Shown one piece after another: positions 22,855 to 31,310 of a stretch of DNA of 33,955 nt; position 1 is the first letter of the stretch; the number at the start of each line of letters is the position of its first letter. Source of the stretch: Planctomycetota bacterium. GTDB taxonomy: Bacteria; Planctomycetota; J058. Below the pieces are notes generated by a model that ran no database searches, was not told the DNA's origin, and saw nothing but the letters and a program-made list of their open reading frames with translations. A program made the translations under genes and the position numbers. Location of the stretch: contig JAHBXY010000102.1 in NCBI GenBank assembly GCA_019636275.1, positions 1-33,955 of the forward strand. Direction: 5' to 3'.

Positions 22855-25053
22855 ATGCTTCAGCCGCGCGCCCTGCGCGCCCCGGTGGTGGCCCTGGCGG
22901 CCCTCGCCCTGGCGAGCCTCACCACCCCCGCGAGGGGGCAGGAGCCCCCCAGCGACTCGGCCACCATGGAGGTGGCCGCCGACCTGGGCTCCGACATCGA
23001 GGCCTCCCAGATCCTCACCCAGTGGGGCAAGAAGTTCGGCGCGCTGGTGGTGATCGACCCCCAGATCCAGCCGATCCGTATCCGCTTCCTGACCAACGTC
23101 AGGACCCCGCTCACCTGGGGGGCGATCAAGTCGATCTTCGACTTCTACGACATCGTGATCGTCGAGAGCCAGCCGGCGCCCGGCGGGCCCTACGTGATCC
23201 GCGCCCACCACCGGCGCAACATCAACCAGAAGGAGGGCCCGCCCTGGCGCTACGTCGCCGGCAAGGACGTGCCCGACTACGACGAGCTGGTCACGGCCGT
23301 CTTCCAGGTGAAGCACGGCGCGGGCAACTCGATCTTCGCCACGGTCCGCGGCCTGCTCACGCGCGACACGAACCGCATCGGCAACATCCTCTACGTGCAG
23401 GGCCCCGAGGTCATCATCATCGTCGACCTCGCCTCGAAGGTCCGCTACTACGCGCGCGTGATCGAGGCCCTCGACGTGGCCGGCCCGCGCAAGGAGATGA
23501 AGATCTTCCAGGTCAACTTCGCCCCGGTGCAGGACCTGGCCACGATCCTCACGCAGGTGCTGCAGCAGCTCGGCGGCGGCCAGCAGGGGCAGCCCGGGCA
23601 GCCGGTCGTCGTGGCCCCGGGCCAGCCGGGCGGCGTGGGCGCGGCGACGGTGATCGCCGACCCGCGCACGAACCAGCTCATCGCGGCCGCCTTCCCGATC
23701 GACCTGCCGCTGATCGAGCGCGTGATCCGCGAGCTCGACGTGCGCGTGGCGCCGCCCTCGGGCCGCTTCCACGTCTACCAGTGCAAGGACGCCGACGCGA
23801 CCGACCTCGCGGGCAAGATCCAGGAGCTGTTCACCGGGCAGCAGCGCCTCCCCGGCCAGGCCGGCCAGCCCGGGCAGCCCGGCATGGCCGGCCAGCCGCG
23901 GCCGCCGGTGGGCGGGCAGCCCGGCGGCATGGGCGCGGTGACGCTGCAGGGCGGCGCCGGCGGCATCGGCGAGGTGGAGACGCGCATCGTCGCCGACGAG
24001 CGCACCAACCAGCTCCTGATCCAGGCCGAGGAGCGCGCCTACCGCGAGATCCTGCAGGTGCTGGCCGAGCTGGACAAGAAGCGCCGGCGCGTGCTGATCG
24101 AGGCCGAGGTGTGGGAGATCGCCACGCCGACCGACCAGCTCACGATCGGCTTCGAGCTGGCGGCGCTGACCAACGCCCACGAGGGCTCGACGCGCCCGAT
24201 CGCGGCCTCGGGCTTCGGCCTGTCGCAGATCAACGTGCGCACCGACGACGCCGGCAACGCGATCGGCGTGAGCCGCGTGCCGAACATCACCGACGGCCTG
24301 ACCGCCGTGCTCACGCGCGACACGTTCGACAAGCTGCCCGTGATCATGAAGGCGATCGCGAACTTCTCCGAGTCGCGCCTGGTCACGAAGCCGTTCGCGG
24401 TGACGAACGACAACACGCCCTCGACGTTCACCATCAGCGACCGCGTGCCGTTCCTCACCACGACGGTCAACAACGTCGCCTCGCAGCAGAACGTGCAGTT
24501 CGTCGACGCCAACTCGACGCTCACGATCGAGCCGCAGGTCAACTCGGACGACAACCTGACGCTCAAGCTGACCCTCGAGATCTCCAGCTTCTCGGGCTCG
24601 GGCTCGCCGGGCCTCCCGCCGGGCACGAACACGCGCAAGTACGAGGGCGAGGTCACGGTCCGCAACGGGCGCTACGTCGTCTTCGGCGGCCTCGAGTCGG
24701 ACACGGAGCAGGTGACGGAGAGCAAGATCCCCTTCCTGGGCGACATCCCGATCCTCGGCCACCTGTTCAAGAACTGGAGCCGCAGCCGCTCGAAGACCAA
24801 GGTCTACATCTTCGTGCGCCCGACGATCTTCGACCAGAACTCGTTCACCTCGGAGGCGCGCCTGGGCGACTACCTGCGCGAGAAGGTGCACTTCGAGAGC
24901 GAGCGCAAGGACTGGCTGCCGTCGATCGTCCCCGACCGCTTCCTCCGCGCCCCGGGCTTCGACCTGCAGGACGAGGCGTTCGAGGTGTTCGGGACCGGCA
25001 GCGGCGACCCGTTCCGCGGCGGCGTCCCGCTGCCCGTGGCCGCGGGAGACTGA
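22855..25053 (+). CDS. Secretin (GspD/PilQ family), second tandem paralogue
   Basis: A 732-residue protein closely similar to the preceding secretin along its whole length, e.g. VLIEAEVWEIATPTDQL, ESRLVTKPF, ISSFSGSGSPGLPPGTNT and IPFLGDIPILGHLFKNW. The signal peptide (about 1-28) ends in ARG-Q. It differs by longer Gly/Gln/Pro-rich insertions inside the third and fourth N modules (GGGQQGQPGQP near 240 and GQAGQPGQPGMAGQP near 335). The ATG has a G-rich ribosome-binding stretch about 9 nt upstream and its own predicted promoter. It ends in TGA directly followed by the GTG of the ATPase gene, so secretin, ATPase and platform protein form one operon. It is probably the main channel of this secretion or pilus system. 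Confidence 0.95.
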   Translation: MLQPRALRAPVVALAALALASLTTPARGQEPPSDSATMEVAADLGSDIEASQILTQWGKKFGALVVIDPQIQPIRIRFLTNVRTPLTWGAIKSIFDFYDIVIVESQPAPGGPYVIRAHHRRNINQKEGPPWRYVAGKDVPDYDELVTAVFQVKHGAGNSIFATVRGLLTRDTNRIGNILYVQGPEVIIIVDLASKVRYYARVIEALDVAGPRKEMKIFQVNFAPVQDLATILTQVLQQLGGGQQGQPGQPVVVAPGQPGGVGAATVIADPRTNQLIAAAFPIDLPLIERVIRELDVRVAPPSGRFHVYQCKDADATDLAGKIQELFTGQQRLPGQAGQPGQPGMAGQPRPPVGGQPGGMGAVTLQGGAGGIGEVETRIVADERTNQLLIQAEERAYREILQVLAELDKKRRRVLIEAEVWEIATPTDQLTIGFELAALTNAHEGSTRPIAASGFGLSQINVRTDDAGNAIGVSRVPNITDGLTAVLTRDTFDKLPVIMKAIANFSESRLVTKPFAVTNDNTPSTFTISDRVPFLTTTVNNVASQQNVQFVDANSTLTIEPQVNSDDNLTLKLTLEISSFSGSGSPGLPPGTNTRKYEGEVTVRNGRYVVFGGLESDTEQVTESKIPFLGDIPILGHLFKNWSRSRSKTKVYIFVRPTIFDQNSFTSEARLGDYLREKVHFESERKDWLPSIVPDRFLRAPGFDLQDEAFEVFGTGSGDPFRGGVPLPVAAGD

Positions 25054-26757
25054 GTGCGCCGTCGCATCCTCAAGGCGCTCGTCCGCGAGGGGGTCCTGAC
25101 CGAGCGGCAGGTCGAGGAGACCCTCAAGCTCGAGGAGGAGTCCGGGCGCAGCTTCGACCGGATCATCCGTGAGAAGGGCTGGGTCACCGAGGACCGCCTG
25201 CTCACGGTGATCCACCAGAAGACCTTCTGGCCGTACGAGCGCAGCCTCGGGGCCGCCAACGTGCCGGCCGAGTTCGTGGCGAAGGTCCCGGTCAGCCTGG
25301 CCCGCCAGCACAACCTGGTGGCGATCGACGTCGACGCGGACGGCGTCTACAAGGTCGCCACCTGCGAGCCGTTCAACTATCACTCCATGGACGAGGTGGC
25401 CTCGGTCCTCGAGGCCGAGGTGCAGCCGGTCCTCTCCGGCCGGGCCGAGATCACGTCGCTCCTCAACCGCGCCTACCAGGGCAAGCAGGGCGAGGGCGGC
25501 GAGATCCTCGACGACGCGGCGCTCGACGACGCGCTGGTCAAGCTCGACGACGACGAGGACGGGGCCGAGGACCTGATCAACGATCAGGACAAGGGCCCGG
25601 TCATCCGCCGCGTCAACAAGGTCATCTTCGACGGCTACCGGATGCGCGCCTCGGACATCCACTTCCAGCCGGGCGAGGACAAGCTGCTCGTCCGCTTCCG
25701 CATCGACGGCATCCTCTACGACAAGGACGAGGTGCCCAAGCAGTACCAGGACGCGGTGATCACGCGCCTCAAGGTCATGTCGAAGATGGACATCGCCGAG
25801 CGGCGCCTGCCGCAGGACGGGCGCGCCTCGTGCACCGTCGGCGACGCGGAGATCGACATCCGCTTCAACTCGGTGCCCACGAACTACGGCGAGCGCGTGG
25901 TGCTCCGGCTCCTCGACAAGACGGCCAAGGTGTTCAACCTCGAGGACATCGGCCTGGCCAACGAGGACTACCAGCTCCTCTCGCGGCTGATCAACTACCA
26001 GCACGGGATCATCCTCGTCACCGGCCCGACCGGCTCGGGCAAGACGACGACCCTCTACGCGTCGCTGTCGAAGATCAACTCGAGCGCGATCAACTGCATC
26101 ACGATCGAGGACCCGATCGAGTACCACCTGTCGGGCGTGAGCCAGATCCAGGTCTCGGCCAAGAAGGGGCTCACGTTCGACCGCGGCCTGCGCGCGCTCC
26201 TGCGGCAGGACCCCGACGTGATGATGGTCGGCGAGATCCGCGACTCCGAGACGGCCCGCATCGCCATCCAGGCGGCCCTCACCGGCCACCTCGTGTTCTC
26301 CACCCTGCACACCAACGACGCCCCGTCGTCGGTGACGCGCCTCCTCGACATCGGCGTCGAGCCCTACCTGGTCGCCTCGTCGGTGATCGCGGTGATCGCG
26401 CAGCGCCTCGTGCGCGTCATCTGCCGCGAGTGCCGGAGCGAGTACGAGCCGCCGCAGGAGGAGCTCGACATGCTCGGGATCAAGCGCGAGCAGCTCAAGG
26501 ACGGGCTCATCTACCTGGGCATGGGCTGCGAGCGGTGCATCGACACGGGCTACCAGGGCCGGACGGCGATCTACGAGATCCTCCCCATCGGCGAGGAGGT
26601 GCGGCAGGAGGTGATCAACCGCTCGGGCGCCTCGAAGATCAAGGAGGTCGCCATGTCCCGCGGCATGCGCTCCCTGCGCATGGACGGGGCCCGCAAGGTG
26701 GTGGAGGGCCACTCGACGATCGAGGAGGTCCTCCGCGTGACGCAGCTCGACGTGTAA
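25054..26757 (+). CDS. GspE/PilB-type secretion ATPase
   Basis: A 567-residue cytoplasmic hexameric ATPase. The GTG follows the secretin TGA with no gap. The N-terminal region (1-145) is the GspE N1/MshEN type (LVREGVLTERQVEETLKLEE, VSLARQHNLVAIDVD). An acidic segment (DDALVKLDDDEDGAEDL) is followed by the N2 domain and the ATPase domain: Walker A GPTGSGKTT at 324-332, Asp box, Walker B near DVMMVGEIRD (388 on) and His box LVFSTLHTNDAPSSV. A tetracysteine zinc site is present (C457 and C460 in CRECRSE, C492 and C495 in CERC), as in GspE and PilB. It powers pseudopilus or pilus assembly with the GspF-like protein encoded next. Confidence 0.95.
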   Translation: MRRRILKALVREGVLTERQVEETLKLEEESGRSFDRIIREKGWVTEDRLLTVIHQKTFWPYERSLGAANVPAEFVAKVPVSLARQHNLVAIDVDADGVYKVATCEPFNYHSMDEVASVLEAEVQPVLSGRAEITSLLNRAYQGKQGEGGEILDDAALDDALVKLDDDEDGAEDLINDQDKGPVIRRVNKVIFDGYRMRASDIHFQPGEDKLLVRFRIDGILYDKDEVPKQYQDAVITRLKVMSKMDIAERRLPQDGRASCTVGDAEIDIRFNSVPTNYGERVVLRLLDKTAKVFNLEDIGLANEDYQLLSRLINYQHGIILVTGPTGSGKTTTLYASLSKINSSAINCITIEDPIEYHLSGVSQIQVSAKKGLTFDRGLRALLRQDPDVMMVGEIRDSETARIAIQAALTGHLVFSTLHTNDAPSSVTRLLDIGVEPYLVASSVIAVIAQRLVRVICRECRSEYEPPQEELDMLGIKREQLKDGLIYLGMGCERCIDTGYQGRTAIYEILPIGEEVRQEVINRSGASKIKEVAMSRGMRSLRMDGARKVVEGHSTIEEVLRVTQLDV

Positions 26758-26766
26758 GGGGCGCCC

Positions 26767-28071
26767 GTGCCGGTCTTTCAGTACAAGGCGTTCGACCACA
26801 ACGGCAAGGAGACGACGGGGATCGTCGATGCGTCGACCCCGCGCGAGGCGCGCGAGAAGCTGCGCGGGCGCAACGTCTTCGTCACCGACATGACGCCCAT
26901 GAAGGCGGCCGGGCGCGCCCCGAAGACGGGCAAGAACGCCATGACGAAGGCCGCCGCCGACGTGGGGCTGGCCGACGCCGTCGAGGAGCAGGGGCTCGTC
27001 GAGAGCGCGGGGCTGCGGCAGCAGCTCGAGAGCATGTTCGCCGGCCGGGCCCGCGACGAGCTCGTCTCGACCACGCGCCTCCTGGCCACGCTGCTCAAGG
27101 CCGGCATCCCGCTCGTCGGGTCGCTCACGTCGGTGATCCAGCAGGTCGAGGACAAGTACCTGGGCACCGTCATGCGCCAGATCCGCGAGAGCGTGCAGGG
27201 CGGCGTCTCGTTCGCCGACGCCCTGGCCATGCACCCGGCGCTGTTCGACGCCCTCTACGTGAACATGATCCGCGCCGGCGAGGCGGCCGGCGCGCTCGAC
27301 CAGGTGCTCAAGCGGCTGGCCGACTTCATGCAGGCGCAGAAGCGCATGAAGAACCGCGTCTCGGCCGCCCTGACCTATCCGATCATCATGATGGTCATGG
27401 GCCTCGGCGTCGTGTGCTTCTTGCTCGGCTACGTCGTGCCCAAGATCGTCGCCGTCGTGACCAAGCGCGGCACCCCGCTGCCCCTGCCCACGAAGATCCT
27501 CCTCACCATCCAGGAGGCCTTCATGAGCTGGTGGTGGGTGGGCCTGGGCGGCGCGATCCTCGCCTGGCTGGCCTACAGCGTCGTCGTGCGCACCGAGAAG
27601 GGCGCCATGTTCCGCGACACCTGGAAGCTGCGCCTGCCGATCGTCGGCGACCTGTTCCGCAAGCAGTCGGTGGCCCGCTTCGCCACGACCTTCGCCACAC
27701 TCCTGCGCTCGGGCGTGCAGGCCACGGACTGCCTGAAGATCCTGGCCAACGTCGTGGACAACAAGCTCCTGGGCAAGGTGCTCGTCGAGGTGCGCGAGCG
27801 CATCATCGAGGGCACCGACATCGCCACGCCGATCAAGCGCTCGCGCGTCTTCCCGCCGGTCGTGGGCGACATGATCGCGGTCGGCGAGGAGTCGGGCCAG
27901 CTCGAGGAGCTCCTCGAGCGCATCGCCGAGACCTACGACGAGGAGGTGGACATCACCTCGCAGAAGGTCACGGCCATGATCGAGCCGCTGATCATCGTCC
28001 TCATGGCCGCGATCGTCGGGTTCATCGTCCTCGCCGTCGTCCTGCCGCTGGTGCAAGGCTTCAAGTTCTAG
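26767..28071 (+). CDS. GspF/PilC-type inner-membrane platform protein
   Basis: A 434-residue protein. GTG 26767 lies 9 bp after the ATPase stop, with AAGGGG ahead. The N-terminus VFQYKAFDHNGKETTGIVDAST is diagnostic of GspF/PilC. Two cytoplasmic GspF domains are present: the first about 95-200 (LLATLLKAGIPLVGSL, MIRAGEAAGALDQVL), the second about 295-400 (FATTFATLLRSGVQATDCL, VGEESGQLEELLERIAETY). Membrane segments are near 204-226, 259-280 and 404-428. A roughly 40-residue Lys/Ala-rich insertion (GRAPKTGKNAMTKAAADVG) precedes the first domain. The protein forms the base on which the ATPase acts. Pseudopilin and GspL/M genes do not follow; the next gene is on the opposite strand. Confidence 0.95.
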   Translation: MPVFQYKAFDHNGKETTGIVDASTPREAREKLRGRNVFVTDMTPMKAAGRAPKTGKNAMTKAAADVGLADAVEEQGLVESAGLRQQLESMFAGRARDELVSTTRLLATLLKAGIPLVGSLTSVIQQVEDKYLGTVMRQIRESVQGGVSFADALAMHPALFDALYVNMIRAGEAAGALDQVLKRLADFMQAQKRMKNRVSAALTYPIIMMVMGLGVVCFLLGYVVPKIVAVVTKRGTPLPLPTKILLTIQEAFMSWWWVGLGGAILAWLAYSVVVRTEKGAMFRDTWKLRLPIVGDLFRKQSVARFATTFATLLRSGVQATDCLKILANVVDNKLLGKVLVEVRERIIEGTDIATPIKRSRVFPPVVGDMIAVGEESGQLEELLERIAETYDEEVDITSQKVTAMIEPLIIVLMAAIVGFIVLAVVLPLVQGFKF

Positions 28072-28074
28072 GCG

Positions 28075-28107
28075 CCGGGAGCCCCGGACAAGCCTACGGA
28101 GTGTCCG
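28075..28107. terminator. Bidirectional terminator between convergent genes
   Basis: Two adjacent inverted repeats fill the 22-bp gap between the platform-protein gene and the SUKH gene: CCGGG-AGC-CCCGG (28075-28087) and CGGACA-N11-TGTCCG (28085-28107). The second overlaps the end of the SUKH gene. Placement suits termination in both directions. Confidence 0.5.
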
Positions 28108-28930
28108 CAGGGGCCCAGTCGTCGGCGGCCTCGAGCAGGCTGGCGAGGCGCGACCAGGCGCCGGGGCTCCGCGTCGCCGCCTCGATCCAGTCGTCATCCA
28201 TGAGACGGATCAGGGTGTCGCTGTCTCCGAAGAAGCGAGTCGGGTAGCTCGGCCAGTACCACGTGGGCAGCGGTAAGGCCGAGTACTCGCGCTCGAGGCT
28301 CGCCCGTGTGGCCGCTCCGCCCGCGCCGTTCATCCCTCGGACCCCCTCGGCGAGCGGGCCCAATGCCCCGACGCCCTGCCCGCTCCAGGACCCGATCAAC
28401 GTCTCGCTCAGGACGAGCGTGAGGAGGAGCTCGGAGACGGACTCATGCTGTAACAGCCAGCCGCCGTCGCCCACGTGGTCCTCGACGTAGCCGGGCGGGT
28501 CTTCGGCGGCTGCGTCCTCGAAGCGCACGCCCCACCGGACGACGCTCTGGTTCTCGACGTAGAGCACGAGGACGCCCTCGTCGCGGCTCGCAGGGTCCAG
28601 GTCGCGCAGCTTGATCGGATGATCCTGAAGGTGAGCGATCCTTCGGCCGACGAGCAGGTACCACTCCCGGACCGCGCAGGGGAGCTCGATGCCGAGCTCG
28701 GTCTCGGTCGCGGTGACCTGGCGGAGGCTGTCCCCGTCGAGGTCGCCGAGCGGCGCCCGGTACCACTTCGACGTGAACGTCGTCAGGCGGCGCCAGCGCG
28801 GCGACGAGCGGACGAGCTCGAGCGGCGGAGGCTGGTCCGCGCGGCGGTACGCCGCGAGCAACGCCAGGAGCGCCGCGTCGGTCCGTTGGGCGCTCCATGT
28901 GCGCTGGAGCGCTCGAAGGCTCTGGTCCAT
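28094..28930 (-). CDS. SMI1/KNR4 (SUKH) family protein
   Basis: A 278-residue soluble protein from ATG 28930 with GGGAG about 10 nt upstream. The SUKH-type pattern can be read: TATETELGIELPCAVREWYLLVG (the family's E..LG..LP...r.wY...G helix), DEGVLVLYVENQSVVRWGV and LQHESVSELLLTLVLSETL. Family members often serve as immunity proteins to polymorphic or contact-dependent toxins, or as hubs in regulation. No toxin is recognisable beside it: the neighbours are a secretion platform gene (convergent) and a VIT/vWA operon (divergent). Its base composition is visibly less GC-rich than the flanking genes, which fits later acquisition. The role is unknown. Confidence 0.8.
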   Translation of the reverse strand: MDQSLRALQRTWSAQRTDAALLALLAAYRRADQPPPLELVRSSPRWRRLTTFTSKWYRAPLGDLDGDSLRQVTATETELGIELPCAVREWYLLVGRRIAHLQDHPIKLRDLDPASRDEGVLVLYVENQSVVRWGVRFEDAAAEDPPGYVEDHVGDGGWLLQHESVSELLLTLVLSETLIGSWSGQGVGALGPLAEGVRGMNGAGGAATRASLEREYSALPLPTWYWPSYPTRFFGDSDTLIRLMDDDWIEAATRSPGAWSRLASLLEAADDWAPADTP

Positions 28931-29010
28931 GTCGGGACTCCCGGCGACCCTGTGAGGTTAGCAGCACGGGCCACGAGCCTCGGCCCGCGCGTGCATCCGC
29001 GGGACGTATG

Positions 29011-29030
29011 CAACTCGTTGCGGCGCAACG
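29011..29030. promoter_or_regulatory. Inverted-repeat cluster upstream of the VIT/vWA-ECF operon
   Basis: CGTTGC-GGC-GCAACG (29016-29030) is a perfect inverted repeat, and the preceding GCAAC overlaps it (GCAAC-TC-GTTGC), giving three alternating half-sites. It lies in the 166-bp divergent region, 66 bp before the ATG of the VIT/vWA gene. It may be an operator or an activator site; no sigma-70 promoter is evident. Confidence 0.45.
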
Positions 29031-29096
29031 CCCTGATTTCCGCTGTCACCGCCCGTCGGCCTCGCTCGTTGACCTGGCGACCCCAGGAGGACGACC

Positions 29097-31310
29097 ATGC
29101 CGACGCTCGCGATGACCGCCCCGCCGACCACCCACCCCGGCCCGCCGCTCACCGGCGGGCGCCTCGTCGCGAGCGACGGGCGCGCCCTGCCGCTCGAGGG
29201 CGTGCACCTCGCCGCCGAGGCCGGCGGCGGCGTCGCGCGGGTGGTGCTCACGCAGCGCTTCACCAGCGTCGACGAGCGCCCGCTCGACGTGCAGTACCTC
29301 CTCCCGCTCCCGGCCGACGGCGCGGTCAGCGGGTTCTCGTTCGTGCTCGGCGACGAGCGCGTCGTGGGCGAGGTCGCCGGCCGCGAGGCCGCGCGCGAGC
29401 GCTTCGAGCGGGCGCTGGTCGAGGGGCGCACGGCGGGCCTGCTCGACCAGGAGCGCTCGAGCGTCTTCACGCAGCGCCTGGGCAACGTGCCGCCCGGGGC
29501 CACGGTCGTGGTCGAGGTGACGATCGACCAGCCGCTCCGCTGGCTCGAGGAGGGCGCCTGGGAGTGGCGCTTCCCGACCGTCGTCTGCCCGCGCTACCAC
29601 GGGGGCGTGGTGCCCGACGCGGCCGCGCTCGACGTGGCGGTGGCCGAGGGCGGCCTGGGCGCGCGGGCGACGCTGACGCTCGCGATCGCGGACCGGCTCA
29701 CGGGGCCCGTCGGCTCGCTCACCCACCGCCTCGCCGTCGACGGCGGGCGCGTCCGCCTCGACGGCGGCGCGCGCCTCGACCGGGACGTCGCGGTCACGTG
29801 GCCGGTGGCCCTGCCCGACGTCAGCGCCAGCGTCCTCGCCGCCCGCCCGGCGGCGGCGGCCCACGACGGCGACGCGTTCGCGCTCGTGACCGTGGCCCCG
29901 CCGACGGGGGGCTGGGCGCCCGTGCCGCGGGACCTGACCGTCCTGCTGGACACGAGCGGCTCCATGAGCGGCCTGCCGCTCGAACAGGCCCGCCGCGTGG
30001 TCGCCGCGCTGATCGCGACGCTCGGCGTCAACGACCGCATCGAGCTGATCGCCTTCGGCTCGCGCCCGACGCGCTGGTGCGACGACCCGACGCCGGCCAC
30101 CGAGACGAGCAAGCGCGCCGCGCTCGCCTGGCTCGACGGGCTCCGCGCCAGCGGCGGCACCGAGATGCACCGCGCCCTGCTCGAGGCCCTGCGCCCCCTG
30201 CGGCCCGGCTCGCAGCGGCAGGTCGTGCTCGTGACCGACGGCCAGATCGGCTTCGAGCAGGAGATCGTTCGCGCGTGCCTCGAGCGCCTGCCCGCGGGCG
30301 CGCGCCTGCACACGGTCGGCGTCGGGAGCGCCGTGAACCGCTCGCTCACCCGCCCCGCCGCCCGCGCCGGGCGCGGCGTCGAGCTGATCGTCGACCTCGC
30401 CGAGGACGCGGGCCGCGTCGCCGGGCGCCTCGTGGCGCGGACGACCGCCCCGCTGGTCACGGACCTCGAGGTCACGGGCGACGCCGTCGTGCAGGTCGCG
30501 CCGGCGAAGCTCCCCGACCTGTTCGCCGAGGCGCCGGCGCTGATCGCCCTGCGCGTGCGGGCGGGCGGCGGCGAGGTGGTCCTGCGCGGGACGACGGCCG
30601 ACGGGCCCTTCGAGCGGCGCATCACCGTGCCGGCGCTGGCCCACGGCGAGGGCCCGGCCGGCGTCGCGGCGCTCTTCGCCCGCGAGCGCGTGGACGACCT
30701 CGAGACGGCGCTGGCGGCCGGCGGCGACCCGCAGGAGCTCGACCGCGCGATCGAGGTCACCGGGCTCGAGTTCCAGGTGGCCACGAGGCTGACCTCGTGG
30801 GTGGCGGTCAGCGCGCGGGTCACCGTCGAGCCGGGGTCGCCGCGGGCCTCGGTCGAGCAGCCGCACGAGCTGCCGCACGGGGTGAGCGCGGAGGGGCTGG
30901 GCCTGCGCGGGGCGGTGCCGGTCCGAAGCGCCTTCGCGGGGGAGGTCTTCGACGGCGCGAGCGGCTCGCCGGCGGGGCTCGAGACCGCCTCGATCGTCCG
31001 GCGCCTGACGACCAAGCGGGTCCTCCCGCCGCCGGCGCAGAGGTCCTCGCCGAACCAGGCGAGCGAGCGCGATACCGAGTCCATGAGCCTGACCCGCGAC
31101 GGCGCCATGGTCGGCCCCGGGGCGCGCGCCGCGTGGGAGGCCGCGCAGGCGCGGCGCCAGCGCGCGGTCGCGTCGAAGGCGCGCGCGCGCCGGCGCTGGT
31201 GGGTCCTCGGCGCGCTGCTGGCGCTCCTGCTGGCGCTGCTCGCGCTGTGGCGCGCGGGGGCCTTCGCCGCGCCGACGAACCAGGCACCGGAGGGGGTTGG
31301 GCCCCGGTGA
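29097..31310 (+). CDS. VIT and von Willebrand factor A protein with C-terminal membrane anchor
   Basis: A 737-residue protein; ATG 29097 follows AGGAGG at ideal spacing. No N-terminal signal peptide is visible. The VIT domain spans about 14-145 (VHLAAEAGGGVARVVLTQRF, VQYLLPLPADGAVSGF). The vWA domain at about 278-460 has the MIDAS motif DTSGS at 285-289, SGGTEMHRAL and VLVTDGQIG. The C-terminal block EFQVATRLTSWVAV is typical of VIT/vWA proteins. Residues about 700-722 form one membrane helix after a run of Arg (RARRRWW), leaving a short tail. With positive charges before the helix, a bulk-cytoplasmic orientation is likely. It is coupled by GTGA overlap to an ECF sigma factor, suggesting a sensory or scaffold role in that pathway. 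It has no PEP-CTERM tail, unlike the other VIT/vWA protein here. Confidence 0.93.
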   Translation: MPTLAMTAPPTTHPGPPLTGGRLVASDGRALPLEGVHLAAEAGGGVARVVLTQRFTSVDERPLDVQYLLPLPADGAVSGFSFVLGDERVVGEVAGREAARERFERALVEGRTAGLLDQERSSVFTQRLGNVPPGATVVVEVTIDQPLRWLEEGAWEWRFPTVVCPRYHGGVVPDAAALDVAVAEGGLGARATLTLAIADRLTGPVGSLTHRLAVDGGRVRLDGGARLDRDVAVTWPVALPDVSASVLAARPAAAAHDGDAFALVTVAPPTGGWAPVPRDLTVLLDTSGSMSGLPLEQARRVVAALIATLGVNDRIELIAFGSRPTRWCDDPTPATETSKRAALAWLDGLRASGGTEMHRALLEALRPLRPGSQRQVVLVTDGQIGFEQEIVRACLERLPAGARLHTVGVGSAVNRSLTRPAARAGRGVELIVDLAEDAGRVAGRLVARTTAPLVTDLEVTGDAVVQVAPAKLPDLFAEAPALIALRVRAGGGEVVLRGTTADGPFERRITVPALAHGEGPAGVAALFARERVDDLETALAAGGDPQELDRAIEVTGLEFQVATRLTSWVAVSARVTVEPGSPRASVEQPHELPHGVSAEGLGLRGAVPVRSAFAGEVFDGASGSPAGLETASIVRRLTTKRVLPPPAQRSSPNQASERDTESMSLTRDGAMVGPGARAAWEAAQARRQRAVASKARARRRWWVLGALLALLLALLALWRAGAFAAPTNQAPEGVGPR

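Noticed and set aside
22768..28197. A 5.4-kb open reading frame on the minus strand across the secretin, ATPase and platform genes
   Set aside because: It is antisense to three genes with clear family motifs; its translation is a monotonous Asp/Val/Leu/Arg/His mix caused by GC-rich third positions.
28094..28930. SUKH gene as part of a toxin-immunity pair with a neighbour
   Set aside because: Neither neighbour has a toxin domain, and they are transcribed in opposite directions.
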